Assembly: GCA_945860135.1 (NCBI GenBank)
Contig: CAMAPK010000015.1
Span: forward strand, 1 to 50,537
DNA length: 50,537 nt
Origin: Nitrosovibrio sp. Nv4
GTDB lineage: Bacteria; Pseudomonadota; Gammaproteobacteria; Burkholderiales; Nitrosomonadaceae
Reading direction: 5' to 3'
The position numbers and the translations under genes are program-made. The notes under the pieces were generated by a model, which saw only the letters and a program-made list of their open reading frames with translations, was not told where the DNA came from and did not search any database. This document shows, piece by piece, positions 23,572 to 32,943 of the stretch; positions within the stretch are counted from its first letter, which is position 1, and the number at the start of each line of letters is the position of its first letter.

Positions 23572-24072
23572 ATGAAGTTTATCAAACTTGAGATGTTGGT
23601 GAACTTTATGCTGCATTATTTGACGCGCCCCGAAAAAAATGGCCGCAATCTTTTTGCATATCGCCATGTTATTTTACTAGCGGGCTTAGGTTGCGCACTT
23701 TCCCAAAACAACGCGCATGCAGACCCAGTTATGGAGCAACGAAGCATATCTGTTGCTGCCACTACCACTTATCAGCGCTTGAACACAGAAAACAAGTCCG
23801 GGATGCAAACTCAGCCACAATCCAGACTGCCCCAAAGCATGGGGCTTATCGGAATTCAGCTTAAAGCACCAACTGCTGAGACAATGACAGAGGTCGATCC
23901 ATCGCTTAATTCGCAAGAAAATGCGCTTAATGTAGAAGGAATAATTGAAGCTGATACTATTATCAAAAATGAAGATGGTACTGTCAGATTAGTGAATCAA
24001 AGGCGCAGCCTGCAACCAGATTTGGGTCTTATACAAAAAGGATCTATCAAGATGGGTGGTATTGCTTACTAA
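23572..24072 (+). CDS. Exported protein, unknown
   Basis: A 166-residue protein of no recognised family. A hydrophobic segment VILLAGLGCALSQNNAHA (about residues 33-50) looks like the core of a signal peptide with a long n-region; if translation starts at ATG 23608 (MLHYL) the signal peptide is more typical. The remaining 115 residues are polar and low in predicted structure, with repeated Asn/Gln/Thr. The upstream region is AT-rich (AAATATTT dyad near 23550). It converges on the AddA-like gene. Called on length, composition and signal-like segment only. Confidence 0.55.
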   Translation: MKFIKLEMLVNFMLHYLTRPEKNGRNLFAYRHVILLAGLGCALSQNNAHADPVMEQRSISVAATTTYQRLNTENKSGMQTQPQSRLPQSMGLIGIQLKAPTAETMTEVDPSLNSQENALNVEGIIEADTIIKNEDGTVRLVNQRRSLQPDLGLIQKGSIKMGGIAY

Positions 24073-24121
24073 GAAACTGAAATCATGGTCGCGGCATTCT
24101 CCGGCTGTGCCCGCCCCTCTT

Positions 24122-27100
24122 CTATCCACCACTCTCCCATTCCCGCCACCCCTTCAGCAGCGGAAAATACAATCCCAGTTTCACCGGCTGCTGGTCGATC
24201 CTGCGCATGAGCGCAGCATAGCGTTCGAGCTGGGCGCGGTAGCGCTGCTGCTCGCGATCGAGGAAGCTTTCCACATCGGTGCCTTCATGGCTGCTGGTTT
24301 TGTAGTCCACAACCCAGCGATGGCCATCGGCATCACGGAAAGTGCGGTCGATCACCAGATTCATCTGCATGCCATCAAGCAGCGCGGTCAGGCGCAGTTC
24401 ATTCTGCGCATCCTGCTGCGGCCCGAGCAGCCACTGCCCGCGCGCATCGCTGAGCGCATAGGTGAGCGCCGTTATCACGCGCCCGCTGGCTGCATCCATC
24501 TCGCTGTCGCTGAGGCCGCATGCAAGCAGATTGTGTTTGAAGGTAGCGCGCAGGCTCATTATCCGCGCCGCATCCCAGCCTTGCATCTGGTCCTCGGCGA
24601 TGCGCTGCAGCCAGCGATGCACCACGCTGCCGGCATGGCGTGCAATTTCGCCCACCCAGGAAAATTCGATCTGATCCTGATCCTGTGCCTGCGTCATGCT
24701 GCGCGGCGGACTCCATGCCACCCGTGGCGGCGCGGCAGGCAATGCCCAGCCCGACGTAAGGCGATGTAGCGACTGATCGACAGAAGGTTTCTCTCCGACT
24801 CCCTCTTCACTCTCCGGCACAAGCGGGGCATGCGCATGCATTACCCGTGCGGCGGCTTCGACATAATCCAGCTCAACCACCATCCACAACTTGCCCAGCA
24901 AGGATTTCCCGGCAGGCAATCGCGGTTCGATCACACCATCGCGGTCGGGAACGAGGCAGGTACTACCCAACAGGTGCAATCGCTGCCTGGCACGTGTCGC
25001 CGCGACATAGAGTAGACGTTGATCTTCGAAATACTCTTTGTCGGCGTCCAGCTTCTCCAGCCAGGCATAGATGGGGTCGCCATCCGTACCGGTCTCTTGA
25101 ATCGGCGCAAGCAACAAGTCAGTACTGTCGTCTTCGCCGCCAGCAAATGTTGCGCGCGGGCGCTCCATCCACATGAACAGTTTCTTGTCGTTGCTGCGCG
25201 ACAGACGGCCGAGGCCGGGCACGATCACATGATCAAATTCGAGTCCCTTGGCTTTGTGGATGGTCATGATCTGCAGCCTGTCATCAGCCCCCAGATCAGG
25301 CAGCGCGTAAAGCCGATCCAGCCCTTGCTCGAACAACGCCAGTTCGGGAATGCTGCCCGCTTCCTCATGCGCTTCCAGATAATCAAAATAGATTTCGGCG
25401 TCTGCAAGATCGGTCACATCGCCGACACAAGCCGGACCACCCAGCGCCAGCCATGCTGCCTCGACCAGCGTGCGCAGCGATGAGCGGCAGCGGTTGCCGA
25501 TACAGCCTTGTAGCACTTCGCGCACACGCAGCAGTCGCATAGCACCATCAGCGGAAACGGAAACTGCCGCCATGCGCGCGTCGCCATGGAGCAGTTCCCA
25601 CACGGTGCGCTCGCTGTCAGCGAAAGCAGATTGCACTGCAGCCAGCGCATGCAGATCGGCAAGCGTAAGGCCGCACCACGGCGCGCGCAGCACTGCCAGC
25701 CACGCCAGGCGATCGGCCGGATGCGCCAGCGCACGCGTCAGCGCCAGCAGATCCTGCACCACGGGCCGGTAGCCGAGGCCTTCGATCTCGATGGCGCGAA
25801 AACGCAGTCCGGCTGCATTGAGTCGCGGTACGATTTCGCGCAAGTGGCCGCGGTTGCGCACCAGGATTGCGGTGGTGGCGGATGGATCAGCGTGCTGCGC
25901 ATGCTGGATGATCTCCGCCACTTTCTCCGCTTCAGCCGCATGGTCATCGTTGAAAAATGCGTGCACATTGACTGCTGTATCGGGAAGCAGTGCGTGCGTG
26001 GCGACGGATGCTGTGTACGGTACCGCACCGGCAGCGATATCTTCCTGCGCCGGCATCACCTGCGCGAAAGTGGCATTGACCCAGTCGACAATGCCGCGCT
26101 GCGAACGGAAATTGGCGCACAGCGCGACTGGCTGCAGTGCGAGGTTGCCGATCCCTGTCGCCCGCGCGCGCAGGAATAATCCGACCTCGGCCTCGCGAAA
26201 ACGGTAGATGGATTGCATCGGATCGCCAACCACGAACAGGCTGCGGCCGTCTCCCGGTTCCCAGCCGGCAATAAGCTTGGTCACCAGCTCATACTGGCTG
26301 ATCGAGGTATCCTGAAACTCATCGATCAGCAAATGCCGGATGCGATAATCGAGCGCCAGCGCAAGATCGGTCGGCGCATCCGGCTCGCCCAGCGCGAGCA
26401 GCGCAGCCTGCGCGACTTCGGTGAAATCCACCTGGCCGCGCGCCTGGAACACGAGCTTGAGCTGGCCGACGGCGTGTGGCAGCAAGCGGGTGATCGCACC
26501 GAGTACCTCCCATTGCATGTCGGTGTAAGCAGGCGGCGGCAGGCGGCGCAGGTCATGCAGCGTCTGGCGCAGCGCATCGTTTTCCTTGAGTACCGCAATC
26601 AATGCAAGTGCACGCTCTTTCCATGATCTGGAAATTTCTTTCTCGGCCTTGCTGCTGCCCGGCGGAAAACCATTCTTGACATCGTGCTGTCTGCGCCAAT
26701 CGCCTTCCTTGGTCAGCAGCAGTTCGGCCAGGCCACGCCACATTACGACAGCATCATCAGCGCTGCCGGGCAATGCAGCGAGTTCGTCACACACACCGAT
26801 TGGAGAATTCCTGCCGGTAGTGGCCAGATTGGCGGCGGCATAGCGCGCAAGTTCAATCAACTCGCCTTGCGCCGGAATGGGATAGATGCCGCACACGCGT
26901 TCCAGTGCTGCGCGCCGCGCATTTGTCAGCGCTGCTTCCAGTTCGTCACGGTCTCTGCCGTGAATATGCCGCAACCAGTGGTCACGCCGCGCCAACATGT
27001 CGGCCAGCAGCATTTCGATACGGGCCACGTCGTTGTCGAGATGCTCTAGCAAGCGTTCGACATCCTGCGCCACTGCATCGTCACCTTCGACCAGCTCGAT

Positions 27101-27571
27101 GGTCGCGCGCGCCGCTTCCAGATAAAGCTCGGAGGCGTCCTCGACGCTCTCCGGTTGCGCACCAAACTTTGACAGCAACGGCATCTGGTGCGTCAGGGCC
27201 GCACACAATGAATCGATGGTCTGGATGCGCAGCCGCGCCGGATTCGCCGCAATCTGCCAGCCCGCTGCAGCATCGCGCTGCAAAGCCGCGTGCGCCAATT
27301 CGCGGGTCAGTTGTTCGTGCTCGGTTGCGGGCTTCGTGCTGGTCTGCACCAATGCTGCCAGCACCCGTTCGCGCATCTCCGCCGCGGCTTTGCGGGTAAA
27401 GGTGATAGCGATGATTTCTTCCGGCGCATCGACACACGCCAGCAGCCGCAGATAGCGCTGGATCAGCAGCCCGGTCTTGCCCGATCCGGCCGGCGCCTGC
27501 ACGATGAACGACTGCGCCGGGTCGAGTGCGCGGCGGCGCTCGGCAAGATCCGGAATGGGCGTAGTGCTCAT
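24122..27571 (-). CDS. AddA-like UvrD-family helicase/nuclease
   Basis: A 1149-residue double-strand-break repair helicase-nuclease of the AddA/RecB type. Walker A APAGSGKTGLL is near residue 30, motif Ia is ITFTRKAAAEMRER, motif II LLIDEFQDTS, motif III VVGDPMQSIYRFREAEV, the later helicase motif is QIMTIHKAKGLEFDHV, and the C-terminal RecB-type nuclease has RWVVDYKTSSHEG. It would process broken ends for homologous recombination with the partner at 27568. The frame is open to 27748, but ATG 27571 is chosen for its strong ribosome-binding site (GGAGGAGG) and because it overlaps the partner's stop by 4 nt (ATGA). Confidence 0.92.
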   Translation of the reverse strand: MSTTPIPDLAERRRALDPAQSFIVQAPAGSGKTGLLIQRYLRLLACVDAPEEIIAITFTRKAAAEMRERVLAALVQTSTKPATEHEQLTRELAHAALQRDAAAGWQIAANPARLRIQTIDSLCAALTHQMPLLSKFGAQPESVEDASELYLEAARATIELVEGDDAVAQDVERLLEHLDNDVARIEMLLADMLARRDHWLRHIHGRDRDELEAALTNARRAALERVCGIYPIPAQGELIELARYAAANLATTGRNSPIGVCDELAALPGSADDAVVMWRGLAELLLTKEGDWRRQHDVKNGFPPGSSKAEKEISRSWKERALALIAVLKENDALRQTLHDLRRLPPPAYTDMQWEVLGAITRLLPHAVGQLKLVFQARGQVDFTEVAQAALLALGEPDAPTDLALALDYRIRHLLIDEFQDTSISQYELVTKLIAGWEPGDGRSLFVVGDPMQSIYRFREAEVGLFLRARATGIGNLALQPVALCANFRSQRGIVDWVNATFAQVMPAQEDIAAGAVPYTASVATHALLPDTAVNVHAFFNDDHAAEAEKVAEIIQHAQHADPSATTAILVRNRGHLREIVPRLNAAGLRFRAIEIEGLGYRPVVQDLLALTRALAHPADRLAWLAVLRAPWCGLTLADLHALAAVQSAFADSERTVWELLHGDARMAAVSVSADGAMRLLRVREVLQGCIGNRCRSSLRTLVEAAWLALGGPACVGDVTDLADAEIYFDYLEAHEEAGSIPELALFEQGLDRLYALPDLGADDRLQIMTIHKAKGLEFDHVIVPGLGRLSRSNDKKLFMWMERPRATFAGGEDDSTDLLLAPIQETGTDGDPIYAWLEKLDADKEYFEDQRLLYVAATRARQRLHLLGSTCLVPDRDGVIEPRLPAGKSLLGKLWMVVELDYVEAAARVMHAHAPLVPESEEGVGEKPSVDQSLHRLTSGWALPAAPPRVAWSPPRSMTQAQDQDQIEFSWVGEIARHAGSVVHRWLQRIAEDQMQGWDAARIMSLRATFKHNLLACGLSDSEMDAASGRVITALTYALSDARGQWLLGPQQDAQNELRLTALLDGMQMNLVIDRTFRDADGHRWVVDYKTSSHEGTDVESFLDREQQRYRAQLERYAALMRRIDQQPVKLGLYFPLLKGWREWESGG

Positions 27572-30321
27572 TCCTCCTCCTGGGAAAACGCGCTCTCGCT
27601 GCGTTCGTAGATACGGCAGAACGGCTGCATGTCGCAATTGCGGCAGGTAAACGGATATTTCTTGGGATCGACTTGGGCAGCGCCGCTGCGGAAACTTGCG
27701 GCAAGGCGGGCGAGATCGGTGCGCCAGGCGGCAACCAGCTCCTCCCACGAACCATGCCGCTCACGCTGGCGTGATTCGGAAAAAGCTTTCACCCCCGGCA
27801 ACAGGTCGTCGGCACGCGCCAGTGCGGTGAATTGCATGGCGCCCAACCTGACCTGGGCAAAGGCAACTGCGGCGGCATCCGGCTCGGCAGTGACCAGATA
27901 CAGCGGCAGTTGCGGCTCTTCCGGGCGCTCGCCGAGCATGGCGCCAACCGATGGTGCGCGGGTCTTGTAATCGATGACGATGCGACGCCCGTCAGCAAGC
28001 TCGTCCACGCGGTCGAGACGGGTGCTCAATGCCAGCCCGCCGATTTCGATGCTGCGTTTGTCTTCGCAGGCGATAACGCTGAAATCGCCGCGTTCTTTGT
28101 CTGCGTTAAGCCATGCACACGCCAGCCGCACCAGACGCCGTTGTTCGATTTCCGCGAAACGTCCGGTGAGTGTGGTCGGCCGGTCTTTGCGGATGTGTGC
28201 AATCGCCTCTGCGGCAGCCTGCTGCAATATTGCTTCAAGCTCAGCGTCACTGCTCGCAGCGAGCGCACTGCTGCTTTTGAGTTGCTTCCACACCTGTGCG
28301 AGCACACGATGCACCAGCGTACCGCGCTCCCGTGCATCCAGTCCGGTGTGTGGAGCCTGCAGACTCTGCGCACCGAGCCGATGCAGCGCCAGTGCGCGGA
28401 ATGGACAGGCTGCCTGATCTTTTATCACTGCTGTGCCACCGCTGATGGCGTTTGTTGCTTGATCGAATGTCGGTGCCTTGGCATCCTCGCTGTGTTCAAG
28501 CTGACCGGCACCGTGAATCAGATCGCGGTGGCTGGCATAAGTGGCTGGTATCAATGCGAGTGCAGGCTCACTTTCGGCAATGTGCGTGATCAATGGGCTG
28601 GGCATGAGTTCCTGTCCGCCGCGATCCATGCTGTGCCGTGGATAGCTCAGAATGACTTCGTCCGCGCTGCATAGCCAGTCAGCAGTAAGCCGGCGCGCCA
28701 GCTCGAGCGATTCAGCGGCAGAACCCTGCGGCAGCTTTGCCGCGCGTTGCAGCTCGACCGGCAGGAACGGATTCGGACGCGGTGGCTGCGGCCAGACTTC
28801 ATCGGACAACCCCATCACCCACAGGTGATCGAATTCCATGCCTGCAGCTTCGAATACACCGAGTATCTGGATCGGAACATCCGCTGTCTCGGGCTGGAAC
28901 AAGGTTTCCGCTGCCATGCGACGCAGGCGCGACAGTCCCTCACCGTAACCGGTGCGTGCTATGACGCTGTCAAGTGCGGCGAAATCGGCGACAACTTCGT
29001 GCCATTTCTTCAGGGTCTGATATTCAGCTGAATCGAGGCTGCGCTCGCCGGGAAAACCGACAATCTGCAGTGCTGCGGAAATGGCTTTGGCCAGCGCTGA
29101 GGGCGTCTGTGCGCCGAACAGATTTGCCTTGCGGAATTCGGCCAGCGCGGACAAGCGCTGCACAAGGATCGGACAATTCCCCCCAGCGCGTGCAATCAAC
29201 ATAAGCAGTCGGTCGAGTGTCAGCACTGGTTCGGCACGCTGGCGCAACCAGGCATCAAGTCGCGCGCGGCCGGCCATCTCAGTCTCACCGCCCGTAATAA
29301 ACGGCGAGCGCAGCAAGCGGCTGGCACGTTCAAACTCGATCTCCCGTCCGGCCAGCTCGAGTAGCAGGAACGCGGCACTGACCAGCGGATATGAAGTCAG
29401 CGCCACGCCGAGCGAGGTGTTGAACGGCAATGTGCGCTGCGCAGCATCCGGCAGCACACACTGCATATCCGGCTCCATCACCGCACTGAAAATGCGCATG
29501 ATCGCACTGCGCCGCCTGGCGAGATCCGGCACCACAATGCCGATCCGCGCTGCAGCATCAATTTCGAGCCGCGCCCGCGCCCACACTGCCGCACGCTGAA
29601 TCTCGTCGCGACTGTCGGCGCCTGCGACGCGCTGCACAGTGCCATGATGCCGCCGCAGTTGCGACTGCGATTGTGCCAACAGCACTTCGCAACCAGCCGC
29701 TTCGAGTTTGCTCAACAATGTTGCCTGCTGCGGCGTGATGATGTCAAAGCCGTAGCAGATCAGGCGCTGCGGTTTTTTTACCGCTGCGTGCTGCCATAAT
29801 CCGGCCACCGAATCACACAGACGCGCGCTGTCGGTTTGCTGTTTGCGTCCGGTAGCGCGCTCATAATGCTGCGACCAATCCCGGAATGCTCTGCCATCTT
29901 CGTTGAGCGGAAAATTTCTGAGCTGCGGAAGAAGCTGCCATGCGTACGCGAGCTGCCACGCTTCACGCGCGAGCCGTGCAGTTTCCGCGACCGCAAGCAA
30001 AGCCGTATCCGCACGACGAATGGCTTCCTCCCACAACGCCTGCTCCTGCGCAGCAGTAAGCAGAATGGGCAGCCCGGTTGCCTGGCCGGAGTAAAGCACG
30101 TCCGCGTAAGCACGTTCGATGAATGCGGAAAATGGCAGGATATCGGCCGTATCCCAGAGACTGAGTCCCTGAGCGGCCTGGGCAGCGTCGAACTCGCGTT
30201 TAAGCGCCAGCGCGAGCCGCCGGTTAGGGGTAACAACCGTGCCGCCGGCTTTCAGGCCGGCGGCAAGATGTGCGAAAACATCAGTGGGAGTGACTTGCGG
30301 AAATTTCAGGGTGATGGACAT
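27568..30321 (-). CDS. AddB-like PD-(D/E)XK nuclease (TIGR03623-type DNA repair protein)
   Basis: A 917-residue partner of the AddA-like helicase. The N-terminal part has the UvrD-like scaffold but no GKT Walker A (it reads VVTPNRRLALALKREFD), so it is probably an inactive helicase. The C-terminal part is a nuclease with RIVIDYKTRAP and AddB-like iron-sulfur cysteines: one in AACPFRALA and three in CRNCDMQPFC (CxxCx5C). This matches the family described as probable DNA repair proteins related to AddB. ATG 30321 is preferred over TTG 30333. First gene of a two-gene operon. Confidence 0.88.
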   Translation of the reverse strand: MSITLKFPQVTPTDVFAHLAAGLKAGGTVVTPNRRLALALKREFDAAQAAQGLSLWDTADILPFSAFIERAYADVLYSGQATGLPILLTAAQEQALWEEAIRRADTALLAVAETARLAREAWQLAYAWQLLPQLRNFPLNEDGRAFRDWSQHYERATGRKQQTDSARLCDSVAGLWQHAAVKKPQRLICYGFDIITPQQATLLSKLEAAGCEVLLAQSQSQLRRHHGTVQRVAGADSRDEIQRAAVWARARLEIDAAARIGIVVPDLARRRSAIMRIFSAVMEPDMQCVLPDAAQRTLPFNTSLGVALTSYPLVSAAFLLLELAGREIEFERASRLLRSPFITGGETEMAGRARLDAWLRQRAEPVLTLDRLLMLIARAGGNCPILVQRLSALAEFRKANLFGAQTPSALAKAISAALQIVGFPGERSLDSAEYQTLKKWHEVVADFAALDSVIARTGYGEGLSRLRRMAAETLFQPETADVPIQILGVFEAAGMEFDHLWVMGLSDEVWPQPPRPNPFLPVELQRAAKLPQGSAAESLELARRLTADWLCSADEVILSYPRHSMDRGGQELMPSPLITHIAESEPALALIPATYASHRDLIHGAGQLEHSEDAKAPTFDQATNAISGGTAVIKDQAACPFRALALHRLGAQSLQAPHTGLDARERGTLVHRVLAQVWKQLKSSSALAASSDAELEAILQQAAAEAIAHIRKDRPTTLTGRFAEIEQRRLVRLACAWLNADKERGDFSVIACEDKRSIEIGGLALSTRLDRVDELADGRRIVIDYKTRAPSVGAMLGERPEEPQLPLYLVTAEPDAAAVAFAQVRLGAMQFTALARADDLLPGVKAFSESRQRERHGSWEELVAAWRTDLARLAASFRSGAAQVDPKKYPFTCRNCDMQPFCRIYERSESAFSQEEE

Positions 30322-30350
30322 GCGGCAAGGCAAGCTACCGCTACGCCGGA

Positions 30351-30674
30351 TCAGCGTTCCAGCTTGTCCAGCTTATCGGTCACTTTCGCCCATTCGTCGG
30401 CATCGGGCGGGGCGTCTTTCTTCTCGATGATGGGTCCCCATACTTTTGACAAATCAGCATTGAGCGCGATGAAGTTCTGCTGATTATCCGGCACATCATC
30501 CTCGGCAAAAATCGCTTCTACCGGGCACTCAGCCACACACAAGGTGCAATCGATGCACTCATCCGGATCGATCACCAGAAAATTGGGGCCTTCGCGGAAG
30601 CAATCCACCGGACACACATCTACGCAATCGGTATATTTGCACTTGATACAGTTTTCAGTTACTACGTAAGTCAT
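30351..30674 (-). CDS. fdxA: 7Fe ferredoxin FdxA
   Basis: A 107-residue ferredoxin carrying a [3Fe-4S] and a [4Fe-4S] cluster. The N-terminal half has [17 protein letters not shown] and [12 protein letters not shown]; the pattern and the C-terminal extension of about 50 residues are those of the Azotobacter FdI/FdxA group. It is a low-potential soluble electron carrier; partners cannot be told from context. It ends 29 nt before the AddB-like start and is on the same strand. GGAAG lies about 8-12 nt before ATG. An inverted repeat lies 32-59 nt upstream. Confidence 0.93.
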   Translation of the reverse strand: MTYVVTENCIKCKYTDCVDVCPVDCFREGPNFLVIDPDECIDCTLCVAECPVEAIFAEDDVPDNQQNFIALNADLSKVWGPIIEKKDAPPDADEWAKVTDKLDKLER

Positions 30675-30705
30675 GGCGGTTCTTCCTTGCGGGGCTCTTT
30701 GAGAA

Positions 30706-30733
30706 TCCGTAATTTTACCAGAAATTTTACGGA
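30706..30733. promoter_or_regulatory. Inverted repeat upstream of fdxA
   Basis: TCCGTAA (30706-30712) and TTACGGA (30727-30733) form 7-bp arms around an AT-rich centre. The spacing and the position 32 nt before the fdxA start codon suggest an operator; TAAAAT-like -10 hexamers on the minus strand fall inside the same dyad. It could alternatively be part of a weak bidirectional terminator between fdxA and the upstream tauE-type gene. Confidence 0.35.
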
Positions 30734-30771
30734 CACCACTATAACTGTATAGCCAATAATCGGGCGCGCTG

Positions 30772-31605
30772 TTAAATGATACCCGCAGTCAGTAACACTT
30801 TAACAACCATGCCCAGTGCCACGCACAGCGCAAGAACCGCAAAGCTCTGCTGCAGCTTTGGACCCGCGAAACGCCCGGCAAACATTCCGCCTGCCACCAT
30901 TCCGGCGATTGCACCAGCGGAAAATGGCAGCCCGATTGACCAGTCCATTTCTCCAATCAAAACGGCTGAGGCAACACCGGCTGCGGAAATAAGCGCGATC
31001 ACTGCAAGCGATGTTGCCAGTATGGATTGCATCTGCAGATTGGTGGCTTTCCTGAGTGCCGGCACCACGACAAAACCACCGCCCACCCCCAGCAGACCCG
31101 ACAAAGAACCTGCAACAGCACCTGAAATTGCCAGTGCCCTGGCGCAAGGCTCGGTCCAGATCAGACGGCCGATGGCCGCATCCAACTGGCAGGGCGCAGC
31201 GGCAGAGCATGACTCTTCAGCCTTGGCGACGGTCGTCCTGCTCTGGCGCAGCATGTGAAGCGCAATGTACGCCAGTACAATGGCAAACAATAGGGTCAGA
31301 GGCGCGTTGGGTAATTTGTGCGCTGCCCAGATGCCGATGGGTGCAGTCAGAACACCGCTGACAGCGATCAATCCAGCCGCCCGGTATCGCACTTTTCCCA
31401 GCTTCAGCGCCAGCGCGGCGCCAATGGCAGCCGACAAGCTCACGGCAAGCAGCGCAATAGGGGCTGCCTCGGCAACGGCAAGATGCAAACCAAAAATGAG
31501 CAGGGGAACCGCAATGATGGCACCGCCTGCCCCAGTAAGCCCGAGCGTGATGCCGACAAGCGAACCGAGCAGCACACTGGTTATCTGGATTGCTTGCTGC
31601 TCCAT
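30772..31605 (-). CDS. TauE/SafE family sulfur-compound exporter
   Basis: A 277-residue membrane protein with about eight helices, of the TauE/SafE (DUF81) family: [17 protein letters not shown] near the N-terminus and the paired repeat [15 protein letters not shown] in the second half, each with glycine-rich turns. Family members move sulfite, sulfoacetate or related anions across the inner membrane. Its start is 3 nt after the stop of the BigR-like regulator, whose last codons provide AAGGG, so translation is coupled. In related BigR operons a TauE/SafE protein removes sulfite formed by persulfide oxidation; the same role is inferred here. Confidence 0.88.
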   Translation of the reverse strand: MEQQAIQITSVLLGSLVGITLGLTGAGGAIIAVPLLIFGLHLAVAEAAPIALLAVSLSAAIGAALALKLGKVRYRAAGLIAVSGVLTAPIGIWAAHKLPNAPLTLLFAIVLAYIALHMLRQSRTTVAKAEESCSAAAPCQLDAAIGRLIWTEPCARALAISGAVAGSLSGLLGVGGGFVVVPALRKATNLQMQSILATSLAVIALISAAGVASAVLIGEMDWSIGLPFSAGAIAGMVAGGMFAGRFAGPKLQQSFAVLALCVALGMVVKVLLTAGII

Positions 31606-31608
31606 GAT

Positions 31609-31932
31609 TCAATGGCCCTTGTCACAATAAAGCTTGGATAGAGTCTGCATGATTTGAATCACTTCCTGGCTGGACAGACTGTAATAAATGTATTTTCCTT
31701 TGCGCTCGGTTGTGACCAGTCCTTCTGTGCGCAGCACGGTAAGCTGCTGCGATAGCGTAGGTTGGCGGATATCCAGCAGCTCTTCCAGTTCGCCAACGTT
31801 TCTGGCGCCCTGAATCAACTGACACAAAATGAGCAGCCTATCCTCATTTGCCAGTACTCTCAGCATGGCGCAGGCTCCCGTTGCCGATGCGCGTATCACC
31901 GCAACACTGGGCAAATCTGTTTTCATTTTCAT
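31609..31932 (-). CDS. bigR: BigR/SqrR-type persulfide-sensing ArsR regulator
   Basis: A 107-residue winged-helix repressor of the ArsR family. The DNA-binding part is VGELEELLDIRQPTLSQQLTVLRTEGLV with wing ERKGKYIYYSL. Cysteines at 37 (in LLILCQL) and 103 (in KLYCDKGH) are 66 residues apart, the spacing of the two cysteines that form a persulfide-induced tetrasulfide link in BigR and SqrR. It has an extra Cys21. It should repress the operon until reactive sulfur species accumulate. GGAG lies 7 nt before ATG. The likely target is the inverted repeat at 32944-32980. Confidence 0.88.
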   Translation of the reverse strand: MKMKTDLPSVAVIRASATGACAMLRVLANEDRLLILCQLIQGARNVGELEELLDIRQPTLSQQLTVLRTEGLVTTERKGKYIYYSLSSQEVIQIMQTLSKLYCDKGH

Positions 31933-31995
31933 AAGCGTCTCCGCCTTGCGTACAGAACCAACACCACGCTTGCGCGGGATTTGTTCAGCGATGCC

Positions 31996-32442
31996 TTAGA
32001 CATGCTGGCCAGTTTTGGACCGGTCAACGGATTTGGATCTTTCCAGAATTTCAAAAATCCCCATTCCCAGCAGCATTGCCACCACAAACACGGCCCCTTC
32101 GCTGCTGCCAGTTCCCAGTAGAACCAGTGCGGGTCCAGGACAGATGCCTGCCATCCCCCAACCGATGCCGAATGCAAGACTCCCCAGCACCAGCCGCTTG
32201 TCGATCATGCGTGCAGCAGGCAAGTGCATGGGCAGCCCCAGATAACTGCGGTTGCGCCTGCCGGCCACGGCGAAAGCGATTGATCCCACGGCAATCGCGC
32301 CCCCCATGACCAATGCGAGAGAAGGATCCCATGACCCGGTAATATCGAGAAACGCCAGAACCTTGGCTGGATTCGCCATTCCTGCCAGAATAAGTCCCAG
32401 CCCAAAGATCAAACCCGCCAGCAATGCAGTGATGTTGGCCAT
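31996..32442 (-). CDS. YeeE/YedE-family half-transporter (DUF6691 type)
   Basis: A 148-residue membrane protein with four helices: ANITALLAGLIFGLGLILAGM, the middle segments LALVMGGAIAVGSIAFAVAG and LVLGSLAFGIGWGMAGICPGPALVLLG, then AVFVVAMLLGMGIFEIL. The GICPGPA motif with its cysteine is the signature of the second YeeE half. Related YeeE proteins import thiosulfate through cysteine relays; the two-gene split form is common in BigR loci. The frame is open to 32466 but ATG 32442 gives the normal N-terminus. It starts 8 nt after the first half-transporter's stop. Confidence 0.85.
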   Translation of the reverse strand: MANITALLAGLIFGLGLILAGMANPAKVLAFLDITGSWDPSLALVMGGAIAVGSIAFAVAGRRNRSYLGLPMHLPAARMIDKRLVLGSLAFGIGWGMAGICPGPALVLLGTGSSEGAVFVVAMLLGMGIFEILERSKSVDRSKTGQHV

Positions 32443-32449
32443 TTTATTT

Positions 32450-32884
32450 CTACCCGCCGAACACATGTCGTATGAGGTAAACGGTGACGAAGCCCGTGCC
32501 CATGAATACCAGGGTGGCTACAATGGAGCGCGGCGACAATCGGGACATTCCGCAAACCCCGTGACCACTGGTACAACCAGAGCCGTAGCGCGTGCCGATG
32601 CCGACCATCAGACCAGCCAGCGCCAGCATGCCGTAGCCGGTATCAATCTGCAAAGTGGGTAAACCATGAAACAGTTGCCATATCAGCGGCGCAGCGACCA
32701 GCCCCGCAACAAAGGCCATGCGCCAGCCCATATCACCCGTCTGCAGCTTGAACAATCCGCCGACTATGCCGGAGATTCCGGCAATACGTCCGTTCAGCAA
32801 TACGAACAGCGCTGCCGCGATACCAATGCCCATCCCACCTGCCAGCGCGGACCACGGGGTGAAGTGATTCCAGTCGATCGACAT
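32450..32884 (-). CDS. YeeE/YedE-family half-transporter (DUF395 type)
   Basis: A 144-residue membrane protein with four helices and the family motif GSGCTSGHGVCGMSRLSPRSIVAT, which holds two cysteines thought to pass sulfur species through the membrane. With the next gene it would form a complete YeeE-like transporter. First gene of the operon 32884-30772 (two half-transporters, regulator, exporter) and divergent from the persulfide dioxygenase-like gene. Transport of thiosulfate or another sulfur compound is inferred from the family. Confidence 0.87.
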   Translation of the reverse strand: MSIDWNHFTPWSALAGGMGIGIAAALFVLLNGRIAGISGIVGGLFKLQTGDMGWRMAFVAGLVAAPLIWQLFHGLPTLQIDTGYGMLALAGLMVGIGTRYGSGCTSGHGVCGMSRLSPRSIVATLVFMGTGFVTVYLIRHVFGG

Positions 32885-32943
32885 CTTATTTATCCTTTTG
32901 CCTGATTTTTGGATGCGGCTCCTTGCGAGCCAATAACATTATG

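Noticed and set aside
27572-27748. N-terminal extension of the AddA-like protein
   Set aside because: The extra 59 residues overlap the partner gene and have no family match; ATG 27571 has a very strong ribosome-binding site.
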